DNA of 64,000 nucleotides from an uncultured Bryobacterales bacterium. GTDB lineage: Bacteria; Acidobacteriota; Terriglobia; Bryobacterales; UBA6623. Location: positions 1,188,471 to 1,252,470 of the forward strand of contig OX638379.1 of NCBI GenBank assembly GCA_951813605.1, read 5' to 3'. Both the position numbers and the translations under genes were made by a program. This document shows positions 53,057 to 61,433 of the stretch, in pieces. Numbering within the stretch: position 1 is the stretch's first letter; the number at the start of each line of letters is the position of its first letter. Below the pieces are notes generated by a model. It saw nothing but the letters and a program-made list of their open reading frames with translations, was not told where the DNA came from and did no database searches.

Positions 53057-53809
53057 ATGTCCTCCAGATCCGCATCTCCCGCGCCTCAGGGGGTCTTAGC
53101 CAAGCTGCAACAGTACGACACTCCCACTGTCTGCAATGTGATTGAACTGTTCGCCGTTCGCCCGCAAACCGACGGATACATGGATGGACGGATTCGAGCC
53201 TGCTTTCCTGAGATGGGTCCGATTTGCGGTTACGCAGCCACCGCAACCTTTCGATCCGCTCTCAAGCCGAGCGGCTCCGTCGCATACGGCACCTTGAGCC
53301 AGCAAGTCACCCGGTTCGAGGAAGTCGACAGTCCCCCCATCGTCGTGATCCAGGATTTGGACGAGCCGACCAAGGCGGCGACATTCGGAGAAGTGATGGC
53401 CGCGACCTACAAGTCCTTTGGCGTATCCGGGTTGATCACAAGCGGCGCGGCACGGGATCTGGACCAGGTGCGCGCCGTCGCCTTTCCGTGTTTCGCGGAC
53501 GGCGTGATCTGTTCACATGGGTATCCGAAGTTCATAGACTTCATGGTGCCGGTGCATGTAGGCGGCCTAGCGGTCTATCCCGGGGACTTCCTTCACGCCG
53601 ATCAGAATGGCGTGACGAACATTCCGCCCGAGATTCTCAGCGAGGTGGCCGATGTCTGCGAGGAATTTTGCGCTGCTGAGGCCGTGGTCCTGGACTACTG
53701 CGCTGCCGGTGACGTTACTGCCGATGGCTATGCCGCTGCCCTCAAAGAACTCGGTGCACGGATAGGGGCACTCAGAAGGCGCGTGCGCCGAGATCCCGCT
53801 ACGACTTGA
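53057..53809 (+). CDS. RraA-like / HMG-aldolase family protein
   Basis: This is a 250-residue protein of the RraA fold. Characteristic parts are YDTPTVCNVIELFAVRP near the N-terminus and GEVMAATYKSFGVSGLITSGA followed by ARDLDQV, where Gly-Glu (111-112) and Arg-Asp (133-134) are the conserved metal/pyruvate-site residues of class II pyruvate aldolases. The last part (VGGLAVYPGDFLHADQNGVTN) is also typical. Members of this family cleave 4-hydroxy-4-methyl-2-oxoglutarate or decarboxylate oxaloacetate; only some inhibit RNase E. No sugar-catabolism partner is seen beside it. The ATG at 53057 precedes the fold well. Confidence 0.88.
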   Translation: MSSRSASPAPQGVLAKLQQYDTPTVCNVIELFAVRPQTDGYMDGRIRACFPEMGPICGYAATATFRSALKPSGSVAYGTLSQQVTRFEEVDSPPIVVIQDLDEPTKAATFGEVMAATYKSFGVSGLITSGAARDLDQVRAVAFPCFADGVICSHGYPKFIDFMVPVHVGGLAVYPGDFLHADQNGVTNIPPEILSEVADVCEEFCAAEAVVLDYCAAGDVTADGYAAALKELGARIGALRRRVRRDPATT

Positions 53810-54068
53810 CACCCGAATCCGGCACAGCCTCTTAGGTCTGGAGAGGGAAGTCCCCGGCAGACTCGCGGAGGCGACCGGTCTTGCGGGTCATACGCGGTCT
53901 GCCGTCACCGAGCTCTCGGTTAAACGATGGGGCTCGACGCTCGGCGTCCGCGCGGGCGTTGCAGGCCGGAAAACCGAGGCACGGATGTAGCGCTTGGTAC
54001 GAGCCCGCCGTTCAGGCAGCTCAGAGGGCGCTCGGCGGCGACGAGCCGCAAGGCACTGGGGCGTTGCC

Positions 54069-56630
54069 TTAGAGCGAAGTGGCGGCTTGGCCCTTGGTCT
54101 CAGTCGCTGTGCCCGAGTCAGTATCGAGGACGCGCACCGTGTAAGTCCCGCTTTTACGCACGGTCGGAGTGAATTCGCTTCCCTGGATGCGGAGCGTGTA
54201 TACGATCTCGCCGTCCGACTCGTCAATCACCTGAATCACCGGGTCCCCTGTTCCTCGGGTGTCGGCAGGAGGCAGCGAGAACCCTGTCGGCAGTCCGCTG
54301 TCAATCTGCTTGATGTGAATCGGCCAACCCGGATATGGCTCGCTTCCGGCGGCGGACGCGTCGACCCAGCGGGGCCAGTTGGCGAACTCGATCCCGCGAT
54401 CCGAGCGATTGAACTTGATGATGCCGTAACCGGGGGCCCGGTGGTTCAGGGCCGTAGGTTCGATGCCGTTCGCCGTGGGGTTCGACACGGCGTGGACGGT
54501 CACCTTGTTTCCGAAGCCGTCCAGGTATTCCCCGGTGTTCCTCGGTGCGCCCGGCTTCCGATTTCGGCCTTCCTCGGAAGGGAACCAACGCCTTGGGAAA
54601 ATGTTGGCCACGGACGGTACGCAGATCGCCCAGCTGCTGTCGTTCCAGTCGTCGACTCCGTACTGAACCGTGCTCCCCAGATGCTGGTCCCCCGCGATAT
54701 GCACGGCCATTGCCTTGCGGAGCAGCCGCACTGCTCGGTTGCGCCCGGACTGAGGCCAGCCGTTCGAATCGTGGTCCTGCACTGGTTCCTCGCCTGGCGC
54801 GTACTCGCCCGGGGCGTTGACACGCAAGCGCCCGGTAACGGCGTCGGTTGTGGTGCCTTTCGGCAGCGTGCAGACATTTGCGAAAATCGTTTGCGAAATC
54901 GCCGCTTTCATCCAAGCCCCATCCCAGTCCTGTGCCCACGACTCTAGGAACTGCTCCTGTCGCTCGCCCAGGAGCGGGAAATCGGGATTGTCCGAATTCT
55001 TGCGCGCGTCGTAGCGCGCATCGTCGGCCCAGCCATTCACGATCCCGGAGTTCGGCAGCAGCGCGGTGGCTGAGTCCTTCCACTTGCGGTCTTCGATGAT
55101 CGCGAAGCTGATACCGCCGTACAGAAGATCCGTGTAGTAAACTGCGATGCCCTGGTCGACCGGAGTGGGATCGTAGGGATCCGGCATGTTCGCTGTTTGC
55201 GTGGTCTGCACGACATGCACGAAGAGCGGGTCCATGACGTAGCCTCCCTGGTCCTGTCCCGGCTTGCCGTATCCGTGGGCTTTGCGCCCGCCCGCTCCCC
55301 AGATATTGCCTTGGTACACGTCGTGGTCGTCGGGGAGGGCGACGGCCGGTATGTCTCGCAGCAACTCGGCGTATTCCCAGCCGAAGATGTACCACTTGCG
55401 CAGGTAGTCCAGGATGGCCAAGTCCGTGGGCTCGCGCACGATGCCGTACTCCCCGACGCGCTCGTATACGTTGTCTCCGGTGAAGGCCAGCAGGTCCGGC
55501 TTGTGGAACCGCATGTTCCTCACAATGTCGGCGTGCGGGAATCCTAGGTCGTTGTTGCCTGTGAACGCGGCGACGATGATCTCTTCTTTGTTAGTCGGGT
55601 TCTTGCGGACCGTCCCTTCCCAGACGCTGTCCTCGTAGACCACTCGGTACGATGTGTCGACGCTGGAATCCCATTCGGGCACGCGGAACGTCGCGGTTCT
55701 GGCCTCAGGGTCCAGGGCGACCGTCTCCACCCGCTTCCACCCGCCGTCCCGAATCTCCAGCGACGCCTCCCTTGAAGCGTTGCCGACGGGCGCGATCATC
55801 GCGTTCAGCTTCAGCACACCCTTGCTCAGGGTGTGCATGGCGAACATGATCGGGCCAAGGGCGCGATCCGGATGCGCTTCGAGCTTAGAGCCGGAGGCCT
55901 TCCAGTCGTCGAACCAGATGCGCATCGTGCCGCCCCGCCGGGTGCCGGGCTTGAGGCTCCAACCGGTCTCGCGGACTGCCTGTTCCGCGGGCGGCGAGTC
56001 GGGCACCCCGCCGGAGCTGGAGACAAGTGCCAAGCCGCCGACCAGCCATCGCGGGTCGATTTCGCGCGAAACTTGCTGCGTTCCTTCGCCTGTCTCTGCT
56101 TCTAGCGTGACTAGGTAGGAATCCACGGCAGGAACTGCCTCGAGCGACAGGCTTGCCGCGCCTTGGAACGCGCCCGCCGCCACAGGAGCGTCGTCTGTGA
56201 GCGAACCGATGAAGAGACGCCCGTCAGATGCGATCCCGCAATTCAACCCGACACCCCGAACGGCGCTGTCTCGGTAGTCCTCGAACGATCCCCGGATGCC
56301 AACGCGGAACCCAGCCCAACCCTCGTCGAGAGGGCCTTGCTCGTCTTCCAGCCGACCGAAGCGGACCTGCATCGCCAGCGTTCCTGGGCCGCTGCCAACC
56401 TCGCGGGTAAGCAGGAAAACGTTCCTGTCTCCGCCCGGGCCGAAATTCTCGAGGCGCCCGGCACGGACCCTCCAGTCCTGGAGTGGATTGGACCAGTAGT
56501 CGGGACCGACCCAAGGGCGCTCGACCTCGGCGTCCCAATGGCTCTCGAAAGAAGTGGACGGAGAGAGGCAACCGACCAAGATCGGCAACACGAGCACTAG
56601 GCTCAGACGGAAAGTGCTTGAATTCGGCAT
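54069..56630 (-). CDS. PhoD-like alkaline phosphatase lipoprotein
   Basis: This is an 853-residue protein with a lipoprotein signal (LVLPILVGCLS, Cys21). The N-terminal ~330 residues are beta-rich and may bind a polymer. The C-terminal half is a PhoD-type metallophosphatase: AFTGNNDLGFPHADIVRNMRF, then DLLAFTGDNVYERVGE (metal ligands), VALPDDHDVYQGNIWGAGG, KAAISQTIFANVCTL and VHIAGDQHLGSTVQYGVDDW (His ligands). PhoD enzymes hydrolyse phosphomono- and diesters outside the cell. Length is greater than usual because of the N-terminal part. The gene is well separated from its neighbours. No Pho box was recognised upstream. Confidence 0.9.
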   Translation of the reverse strand: MPNSSTFRLSLVLVLPILVGCLSPSTSFESHWDAEVERPWVGPDYWSNPLQDWRVRAGRLENFGPGGDRNVFLLTREVGSGPGTLAMQVRFGRLEDEQGPLDEGWAGFRVGIRGSFEDYRDSAVRGVGLNCGIASDGRLFIGSLTDDAPVAAGAFQGAASLSLEAVPAVDSYLVTLEAETGEGTQQVSREIDPRWLVGGLALVSSSGGVPDSPPAEQAVRETGWSLKPGTRRGGTMRIWFDDWKASGSKLEAHPDRALGPIMFAMHTLSKGVLKLNAMIAPVGNASREASLEIRDGGWKRVETVALDPEARTATFRVPEWDSSVDTSYRVVYEDSVWEGTVRKNPTNKEEIIVAAFTGNNDLGFPHADIVRNMRFHKPDLLAFTGDNVYERVGEYGIVREPTDLAILDYLRKWYIFGWEYAELLRDIPAVALPDDHDVYQGNIWGAGGRKAHGYGKPGQDQGGYVMDPLFVHVVQTTQTANMPDPYDPTPVDQGIAVYYTDLLYGGISFAIIEDRKWKDSATALLPNSGIVNGWADDARYDARKNSDNPDFPLLGERQEQFLESWAQDWDGAWMKAAISQTIFANVCTLPKGTTTDAVTGRLRVNAPGEYAPGEEPVQDHDSNGWPQSGRNRAVRLLRKAMAVHIAGDQHLGSTVQYGVDDWNDSSWAICVPSVANIFPRRWFPSEEGRNRKPGAPRNTGEYLDGFGNKVTVHAVSNPTANGIEPTALNHRAPGYGIIKFNRSDRGIEFANWPRWVDASAAGSEPYPGWPIHIKQIDSGLPTGFSLPPADTRGTGDPVIQVIDESDGEIVYTLRIQGSEFTPTVRKSGTYTVRVLDTDSGTATETKGQAATSL

Positions 56631-57140
56631 CTCGGTCCAAATTACCAGTCATCTTCAGATGCTTGCAACGTCAGCGAACTTGGTGCGCCGCACGGGACGT
56701 CCAACGGCGAGGCGCGGTATCCGCAGCGAGCGCAACCTGGCCTCGCTGGCCAGCACGGTGCGAGGCTGACCTGGTGCCCCGACGTAGCTGACCGACTCTT
56801 CATCGCGGTCCTGGGCCCGCCGGAGGAACTAGGTCGTACCCGATAGAAAGCCTGCGAGCGATATCGGCCGCGCCAGGACTGCGGGCCGGGACACCTGCTA
56901 TTGAACTGCGATGCTCGCTCTCGAGTGCCTTTGAGAGGGTTAAGTCACGCGCTGATTCTACCCAGCCTGCTCGCGACAAGTGACTACACAAGTGCAGCCA
57001 GCAGTCCTGGCTGCCGGAGGCACGGCCTCCACTCACACTGCAATCTGTGCGCCGTCGTACTCGAGGCGTGCCCCGCAACCACGGTCTCGGCGGTCCGGCG
57101 GGAAAGGAATCCGAGACAATTCCTCGCTGGCTGGTCGATC
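56631..57140. other. gene-free region between PhoD and SMP-30 genes
   Basis: 510 bp; no frame on either strand has recognisable motifs. It includes an inverted repeat in CAGCCAGCAGTCCTGGCTGC (about 56997-57016). It presumably holds the phoD promoter. Confidence 0.3.
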
Positions 57141-58169
57141 CTACTCGGAGGACATGCCGGCCGGCATCGGCCCTTTGGCCATCAGCTTGATCCGGTACAG
57201 GCCCGTTCGGGCGGTCATGTAGAGCGAACTGCCATCGTCGCCCCACGCCACGTTTGCGGGAACCTCGCTGGGCTGTATGCTGCCGAGATGCGTTCCGTCC
57301 GGGGCGAAGATCCAGACTCCGCCGGGACCCGTGGCGTAGATGTTGCCGTTGGTGTCGACTTTCAGTCCGTCAGGCATGCCGGAGGCCTCCGCCGCCGACG
57401 CGTCGTAGAAGACCCGCCCGTTCTCGAACATTCCCTCGTCGTTCACGTCGTACGCCATCCAGACCTTGTTCGCGCCATCCGAGTTGGCGACGTAGGCCGT
57501 CGTGAAGTCGGGCGAGAACCCGATTCCGTTGGGACGGGTCTGGTCCTTGTCAAGCAGTTGCAATTCCTTGGTCTCGTAGTTCAGGCGGTAGATTCCGTTG
57601 AAATCGAGCTCCTTCATCGGATCTTCATCTTGCTGCGGCAAGCCGTACGGGGGATCGGTGAAATACAGCCATCCGTTCGAGTGCCAAGCGGCGTCATTCG
57701 GGCTGTTGAGCTTCCTGCCTTCGTAGTTGTCCACGACTGTTTCCCACTCGCCGTCTACCATCCGGGAAATGCGACGGTTCCCGTGCTCGCAGGCCAGGAG
57801 GACGCCGTCGTTGTCGAGGATCAGGCCGTTCGAGCCGGGGAGGCCGTTACGCGGCTCGCCCCGGTACATCTGGTCGTAGAATACGGACGCTTCGGTGTCG
57901 CCCTCGGCCCATCGGTAAATCCGATTGGCTGGAATGTCGCTGAAGAGCAGGTGGGGCTCGTCACCAGCTACCCAAACCGGCCCTTCTGTGAACATCATGC
58001 CGCCCGCAAGCTTTTCGATCGTGTAGTCGGCCGGGACGATTGCGTCGAGGGCATCGCTCATCTTGACGACAGTGCCGGCTCCATGGTCGGGAGCGGCCTC
58101 CTCCGGAGGGGCGGCGCAGGACAACGCAATCATCAAAGCGAGAGCAACGAACCAGAACTTGGGTTTCAT
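57141..58169 (-). CDS. SMP-30/gluconolactonase family lipoprotein
   Basis: This is a 342-residue six-bladed propeller with a lipoprotein signal MKPKFWFVALALMIALSCAA (lipobox LSC, start ATG 58169 after GAGGAG). Family blocks include TEGPVWVAGDEPHLLFSDIPA (metal-binding Glu), then GSNGLILDNDGVLLACEHGNR, LNSPNDAAWHSNGWLYFTDPP (Asn/Asp metal ligands), ARPNGIGFS-type text (TRPNGIGFSPDFTTAYVANSD) and MPDGLKVDTNGNIYATGPGGV. Such enzymes hydrolyse lactones, for example gluconolactone, and bind Ca or Zn. Anchored in the outer or inner membrane, it could work on sugar lactones from outside. It is divergent from the anti-sigma gene pair. Confidence 0.92.
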   Translation of the reverse strand: MKPKFWFVALALMIALSCAAPPEEAAPDHGAGTVVKMSDALDAIVPADYTIEKLAGGMMFTEGPVWVAGDEPHLLFSDIPANRIYRWAEGDTEASVFYDQMYRGEPRNGLPGSNGLILDNDGVLLACEHGNRRISRMVDGEWETVVDNYEGRKLNSPNDAAWHSNGWLYFTDPPYGLPQQDEDPMKELDFNGIYRLNYETKELQLLDKDQTRPNGIGFSPDFTTAYVANSDGANKVWMAYDVNDEGMFENGRVFYDASAAEASGMPDGLKVDTNGNIYATGPGGVWIFAPDGTHLGSIQPSEVPANVAWGDDGSSLYMTARTGLYRIKLMAKGPMPAGMSSE

Positions 58170-58340
58170 AACGAATCTCCTCTCCAAGACCGACCATCAT
58201 ACTCCCGGCCGAGCGGGAGTTCAATGGCGTGCCAGCTCCGGACCCGGTTTCCTCTTGACTTAGCGCTTTCCGGTGTGCGAGTGTATTGGTTTCGCTGCTG
58301 GGGCCAGGCTGCCGGCTTGGCCGGTTCTTATTCCGTCTGA

Positions 58341-58796
58341 ATGGTAGATGCCCGGAAACTGCGGCTAAATCTGGAGAGTACTCTGGATAGCGTCGAGGCC
58401 GCGGAATTGATCGTTCAGCGTATGGCGGAACTCAACGGGTTTGACGAGGATGAGGTGCATCAGATCGGCATGGGCGTCCGCGAGACGGTGGCCAACGCGG
58501 TGAAGCACGGCAATTGCTACAGGCCGGACAAGACCGTGTCGTTCGATGCGTCGATCGACGAAGTAGCTTTCCAGGTGACCGTCATTGATCAGGGTCTAGG
58601 GTTCGCCCCTGACACCGTGCGAGATCCATTGCAAGGCGAAAACCTACTAATGGATTCGGGGCGCGGGTTGCTGTTGATGCGCGCGTTCTTCGACGAGGTT
58701 GATGTCGGGCCTTGCGCGGGCTCCGGCACGAGGGTTCGATTGGTTAAGTACCGCACCAAAGGTGCAGGTAGGACAACTCAGGAGGAAGATCGATGA
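58341..58796 (+). CDS. anti-sigma regulatory kinase (RsbW/SpoIIAB-like HATPase)
   Basis: This is a 151-residue GHKL-type ATPase with the N box GVRETVANAVKHGN (Glu48, Asn52), G1 box DQGLGF and G2 box GRGLLLMRAFFDEV. Such proteins bind and silence a sigma factor or phosphorylate an STAS partner on serine. The stop overlaps the start of the next gene (ATGA at 58793), so this and the STAS protein are coupled, which supports a partner-switch pair. No sigma factor or PP2C phosphatase gene is nearby. The ATG at 58341 directly begins the domain. Confidence 0.92.
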   Translation: MVDARKLRLNLESTLDSVEAAELIVQRMAELNGFDEDEVHQIGMGVRETVANAVKHGNCYRPDKTVSFDASIDEVAFQVTVIDQGLGFAPDTVRDPLQGENLLMDSGRGLLLMRAFFDEVDVGPCAGSGTRVRLVKYRTKGAGRTTQEEDR

Positions 58797-59134
58797 GTTT
58801 ATCCACCGCGATTCGCGATGTTGCCGGTGTCACAGTGATCGATTTATCAGGTCGTATCACGCTCGGCGAAGCGTCGGGGAAGTTACGCGATACCGTGCGC
58901 GGCTTGCTGGCAAGCGGCGTGAAGAGGTTGGTGTTGAACTTGGGCGATGTAAGTTACATCGACAGTTCCGGCCTGGGTGAACTGGTCTCGGCCTACACCA
59001 CGGCTAGGGGGCAGGGCTGCACCGTAAAGCTACTGAACGTGCAGGCCAAGGTTCAGGATTTGTTGCAGATCACGAAGCTGTACACCGTGTTCGAGACTTT
59101 CGAAGACGAGGCCACTGCGGTCACGAGCTTCTAG
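58793..59134 (+). CDS. STAS-domain anti-anti-sigma factor
   Basis: This is a 113-residue single STAS domain of the SpoIIAA/RsbV type. It contains the phosphorylation-site motif GDVSYIDSSGLGELVSAYTTA (Ser58/Ser59) and VTVIDLSGRITLGEAS. It is expected to be phosphorylated by the coupled kinase and, when unphosphorylated, to release the sigma factor. Its start overlaps the kinase stop by four bases. Confidence 0.93.
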   Translation: MSLSTAIRDVAGVTVIDLSGRITLGEASGKLRDTVRGLLASGVKRLVLNLGDVSYIDSSGLGELVSAYTTARGQGCTVKLLNVQAKVQDLLQITKLYTVFETFEDEATAVTSF

Positions 59135-59256
59135 AGCCCCAAGCCTTTATAGAAAAGATACCAAGACGCGGCCTAGGATTTGCGACTCCTGGGTAGGGTA
59201 GCCGTCTTTTTGCCTGATGGGTGGATTGCCGCAATTACCGAGCAAGTCGAGTGTCG

Positions 59257-59883
59257 CTACCCAAGCAGCACCGAGAACGTCACGGAGAATTCGAGGTTGT
59301 TCAGATTGCCCGTAACGTTCGGCAAGTAGTCGCTGAACGGCTTGCCTGTGACATGGTTGCGAACGTCAATGCGAATCCCGTAAAGGAAGAAGTTGAACTT
59401 CACGCCGCCCCCGTAGTTGTAGCCGAACTTCGTATTGCCGTAGCCCGAAAAAGACGATACGCCGGGCAGGAAAAACGACGAAAACCCGCCTCCGCCGGTG
59501 ACGAAGGGTCGCAGGGGCGAACCTTCGGGCAAGGCGTGTGCCACGAGGTTGTAGTACATATGGTGGGCTTTGACGGCGCCAAGATCTGACGTCGACGCGC
59601 CCTCCGAGGTATCGGACAGGAAATCCAAACCTGCGTGCTGGTAGGCGTACGAAATCTCGTGCCCGATGAACGGTCGCGAGTTAAAGGCCATTCGTGCCCC
59701 GATCCGGACGCCGTTCGAAATCGAATACTCGTCCCGACCCGCTACGTCCAGATACTCGGAAACGCTCAACGAGTTGTCGCTCAGGGCACCGTAGCCGCCC
59801 GAAATCCCTAGTTCAAGCGACTGGGGTGTGGCGGGAAGCGCAAGCAATGCGCCCAGGGCGCAGCACAGCAGCACAGATTTCAT
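59257..59883 (-). CDS. outer-membrane beta-barrel protein
   Basis: This is a 208-residue protein with a signal peptide (MKSVLLCCALGALLALPATPQ). The mature part is an eight-strand porin-like barrel, with alternating aromatic/small residues (LELGISGGYGALSDN, GHEISYAYQHAGLDF, AHHMYYNLVAHALP, RPFVTGGGGFSSFFL, KFGYNYGGGVKFNFFLYGIRID) and a C-terminal LEFSVTFSVLLG. It resembles the OmpA/OmpX-like small barrel group. The ligand, if any, is unknown. It is convergent with the STAS gene. Confidence 0.82.
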   Translation of the reverse strand: MKSVLLCCALGALLALPATPQSLELGISGGYGALSDNSLSVSEYLDVAGRDEYSISNGVRIGARMAFNSRPFIGHEISYAYQHAGLDFLSDTSEGASTSDLGAVKAHHMYYNLVAHALPEGSPLRPFVTGGGGFSSFFLPGVSSFSGYGNTKFGYNYGGGVKFNFFLYGIRIDVRNHVTGKPFSDYLPNVTGNLNNLEFSVTFSVLLG

Positions 59884-60172
59884 GAATTCTCCTTCGAGGC
59901 ATTACCTATCATACCGACACGTTCACCGCGGCAGGCGGTCTGCTAGCACGTCCCAAACGACGGGTTGCCGGGGGTTTTGGCGCTGTCGCGTTAGACGCCC
60001 AGACGGGCGAGCTAGTTTCGGGCCGGGTCCCCGTGCGCGCCTCGTCACGTGATCGATGGTCTCGGCCCTGCTCCCAGCCTCCGAGTGGGTTCCTTCGCCG
60101 AACGTACCGCCCAAGCGGCCGGCAGGGCTCCTGATTTCGGCTTCCAAGAAGCTCATCGCGCCATGGAATGCG
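59884..60172. other. spacer between barrel gene and VOC gene
   Basis: 289 bp without a gene. Text is GC-rich with short hairpins; nothing firm is recognised. Confidence 0.3.
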
Positions 60173-60553
60173 TCAGTGGTATTGAACGAATTCGATTGTG
60201 TGACCGTCGGGGTCGCTGCAAAACGCTTGGCTCATCCCCAGCCGCTCATTGCCACCTAGCGCGAATTCGATTCCGTGTTCTCGAAGCCGCGACTTGACGA
60301 CCTCCAAGTCGGCAACCTCCATCGCCAAATGGTCCGACCGGCTGATTCGCTCCCGCACCGCGCGGCCCGCCTCGCGGTCCTGGATCAAGTGGATTTGGCG
60401 GTCACCGACTCTGAGCCAAGCGCCCGCGAATTTGAAGGCCGGCCGCTCGTCTTCGGGCAGGCCTAGCACTTCGCAAAAGAAATGCTTGGAAGCGGCCAGA
60501 TCCGCCACTGCGAAAGAAACATGGTGCATGCGCCTGAGCCCGATATGGTCCAT
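60173..60553 (-). CDS. VOC-family (glyoxalase/bleomycin-resistance-like) protein
   Basis: This is a 126-residue single VOC unit pair. HVSFAVADLAASKHFFCEVLG at the N-terminus and SRSDHLAMEVADLEVVKSRLR plus MSQAFCSDPDGHTIEFVQYH at the C-terminus are typical. His and Glu at these positions (HVSF, SDHLA, HTIEF) can bind a metal. The closest recall is a glyoxalase-type or dioxygenase-like small protein; substrate unknown. The gene stands alone, on the opposite strand to tatA. Confidence 0.88.
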   Translation of the reverse strand: MDHIGLRRMHHVSFAVADLAASKHFFCEVLGLPEDERPAFKFAGAWLRVGDRQIHLIQDREAGRAVRERISRSDHLAMEVADLEVVKSRLREHGIEFALGGNERLGMSQAFCSDPDGHTIEFVQYH

Positions 60554-60774
60554 AGCGCCATTGTAAGCATCGGCCAGGCCGAAAGCGGCAGCGAGTGCGC
60601 GACCGACTGCTCACGGCGCAGGTGGCAAGGCTTCAATCGGCTTTGCTCCGTGTACCGCACCGTTGAGCCGGCCGCTCAGGAGGATGCGCGAATGTCACAC
60701 CGCTTCATGCTACAGGTCACATCGCGGATGGGGTTGGGTGCAGACCTCAGAGGCGCTCGGGTGCTTGCGGCAGG

Positions 60775-60803
60775 TTGATTCTTACCGCAAGCGTCGCTAT
60801 GAT
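60775..60803 (+). promoter_or_regulatory. sigma-70-like promoter of tatA
   Basis: TTGATT (60775-60780) and TATGAT (60798-60803) with a 17-bp spacer lie 54 bp before the tatA start; AGGA is found near the start codon. Confidence 0.6.
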
Positions 60804-60857
60804 CAGATGGAGGTAGTGGCAAACTGGGAATCCCGGTCGCACTACAGGAAAAATCGC

Positions 60858-61373
60858 ATGGGCCCCCTCGGCATGGGCGAGATCGTCGTCTTGTTCATCT
60901 TGGCGCTGCTGATCTTCGGCCCCAAGAAGCTACCCGAGCTGGGAAAGACGTTTGGCAAGGGCATGGCAGAGTTCAAGCGGGCCTCTACCGAGCTTAAGAC
61001 GACCTTTCAGCGCGAGATGGACAACATCGAGAGCGAGACGAAGGACGTCAAGAGTCTCGCCAGTGATGTGCGCCAAGACATCAACACCAGTTACTACGAC
61101 GACAACGAAGACGACTACTACAGCGATTACGACTACGACGGGCCCTCGGCGACGACATCCTCGACTGCCTCGGCGACGAAATCTGCGCAGGACGGAACCG
61201 GAGAAACCGGTGACAGCGCGCAGGGGAACTCGTCGGCGAATGGAAGCCCTGCCGGGTCCGCGAGCGCCGAGGCCGGCGGCGACGGCCCGGCGCAATCCTC
61301 TGACCAAAACGGTGGGGAGCCCGTATCGGGTCTGCCCGAGTCCGAGGACATAGCCGCGTCGAAGCCTGTTTGA
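60858..61373 (+). CDS. tatA: TatA/TatE twin-arginine translocase subunit with long acidic tail
   Basis: This is a 171-residue TatA/E protein. The N-terminal transmembrane helix and amphipathic helix are textbook: MGEIVVLFILALLIFGPKKLP, then ELGKTFGKGMAEFKRASTELK. TatA forms the protein-conducting part of the Tat pathway for folded proteins. The tail (residues ~60-171) is highly acidic and low complexity (YYDDNEDDYYSDYDYDGP), longer than in most TatA proteins. The start is the ATG at 60858; ATG 60873 is an alternative. It is followed 60 bp later by tatC on the same strand, and a near-consensus promoter lies upstream. No separate tatB is seen, so this protein may serve both roles. Confidence 0.93.
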   Translation: MGPLGMGEIVVLFILALLIFGPKKLPELGKTFGKGMAEFKRASTELKTTFQREMDNIESETKDVKSLASDVRQDINTSYYDDNEDDYYSDYDYDGPSATTSSTASATKSAQDGTGETGDSAQGNSSANGSPAGSASAEAGGDGPAQSSDQNGGEPVSGLPESEDIAASKPV

Positions 61374-61433
61374 GCGTCGGTTGGCATTATTCTTTTGGAT
61401 CGATCTGGCATCTAGCGAGCATCGCAGCGTCCC

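Noticed and set aside
54301-55395. 364-codon leftward frame within the PhoD gene
   Set aside because: Arg/Pro-rich composition typical of a shifted frame of a GC-rich gene; PhoD motifs are in the other frame.
56901-58340. 479-codon rightward frame opposite the SMP-30 gene
   Set aside because: Antisense of the propeller gene; the leftward frame has a signal peptide and family motifs.
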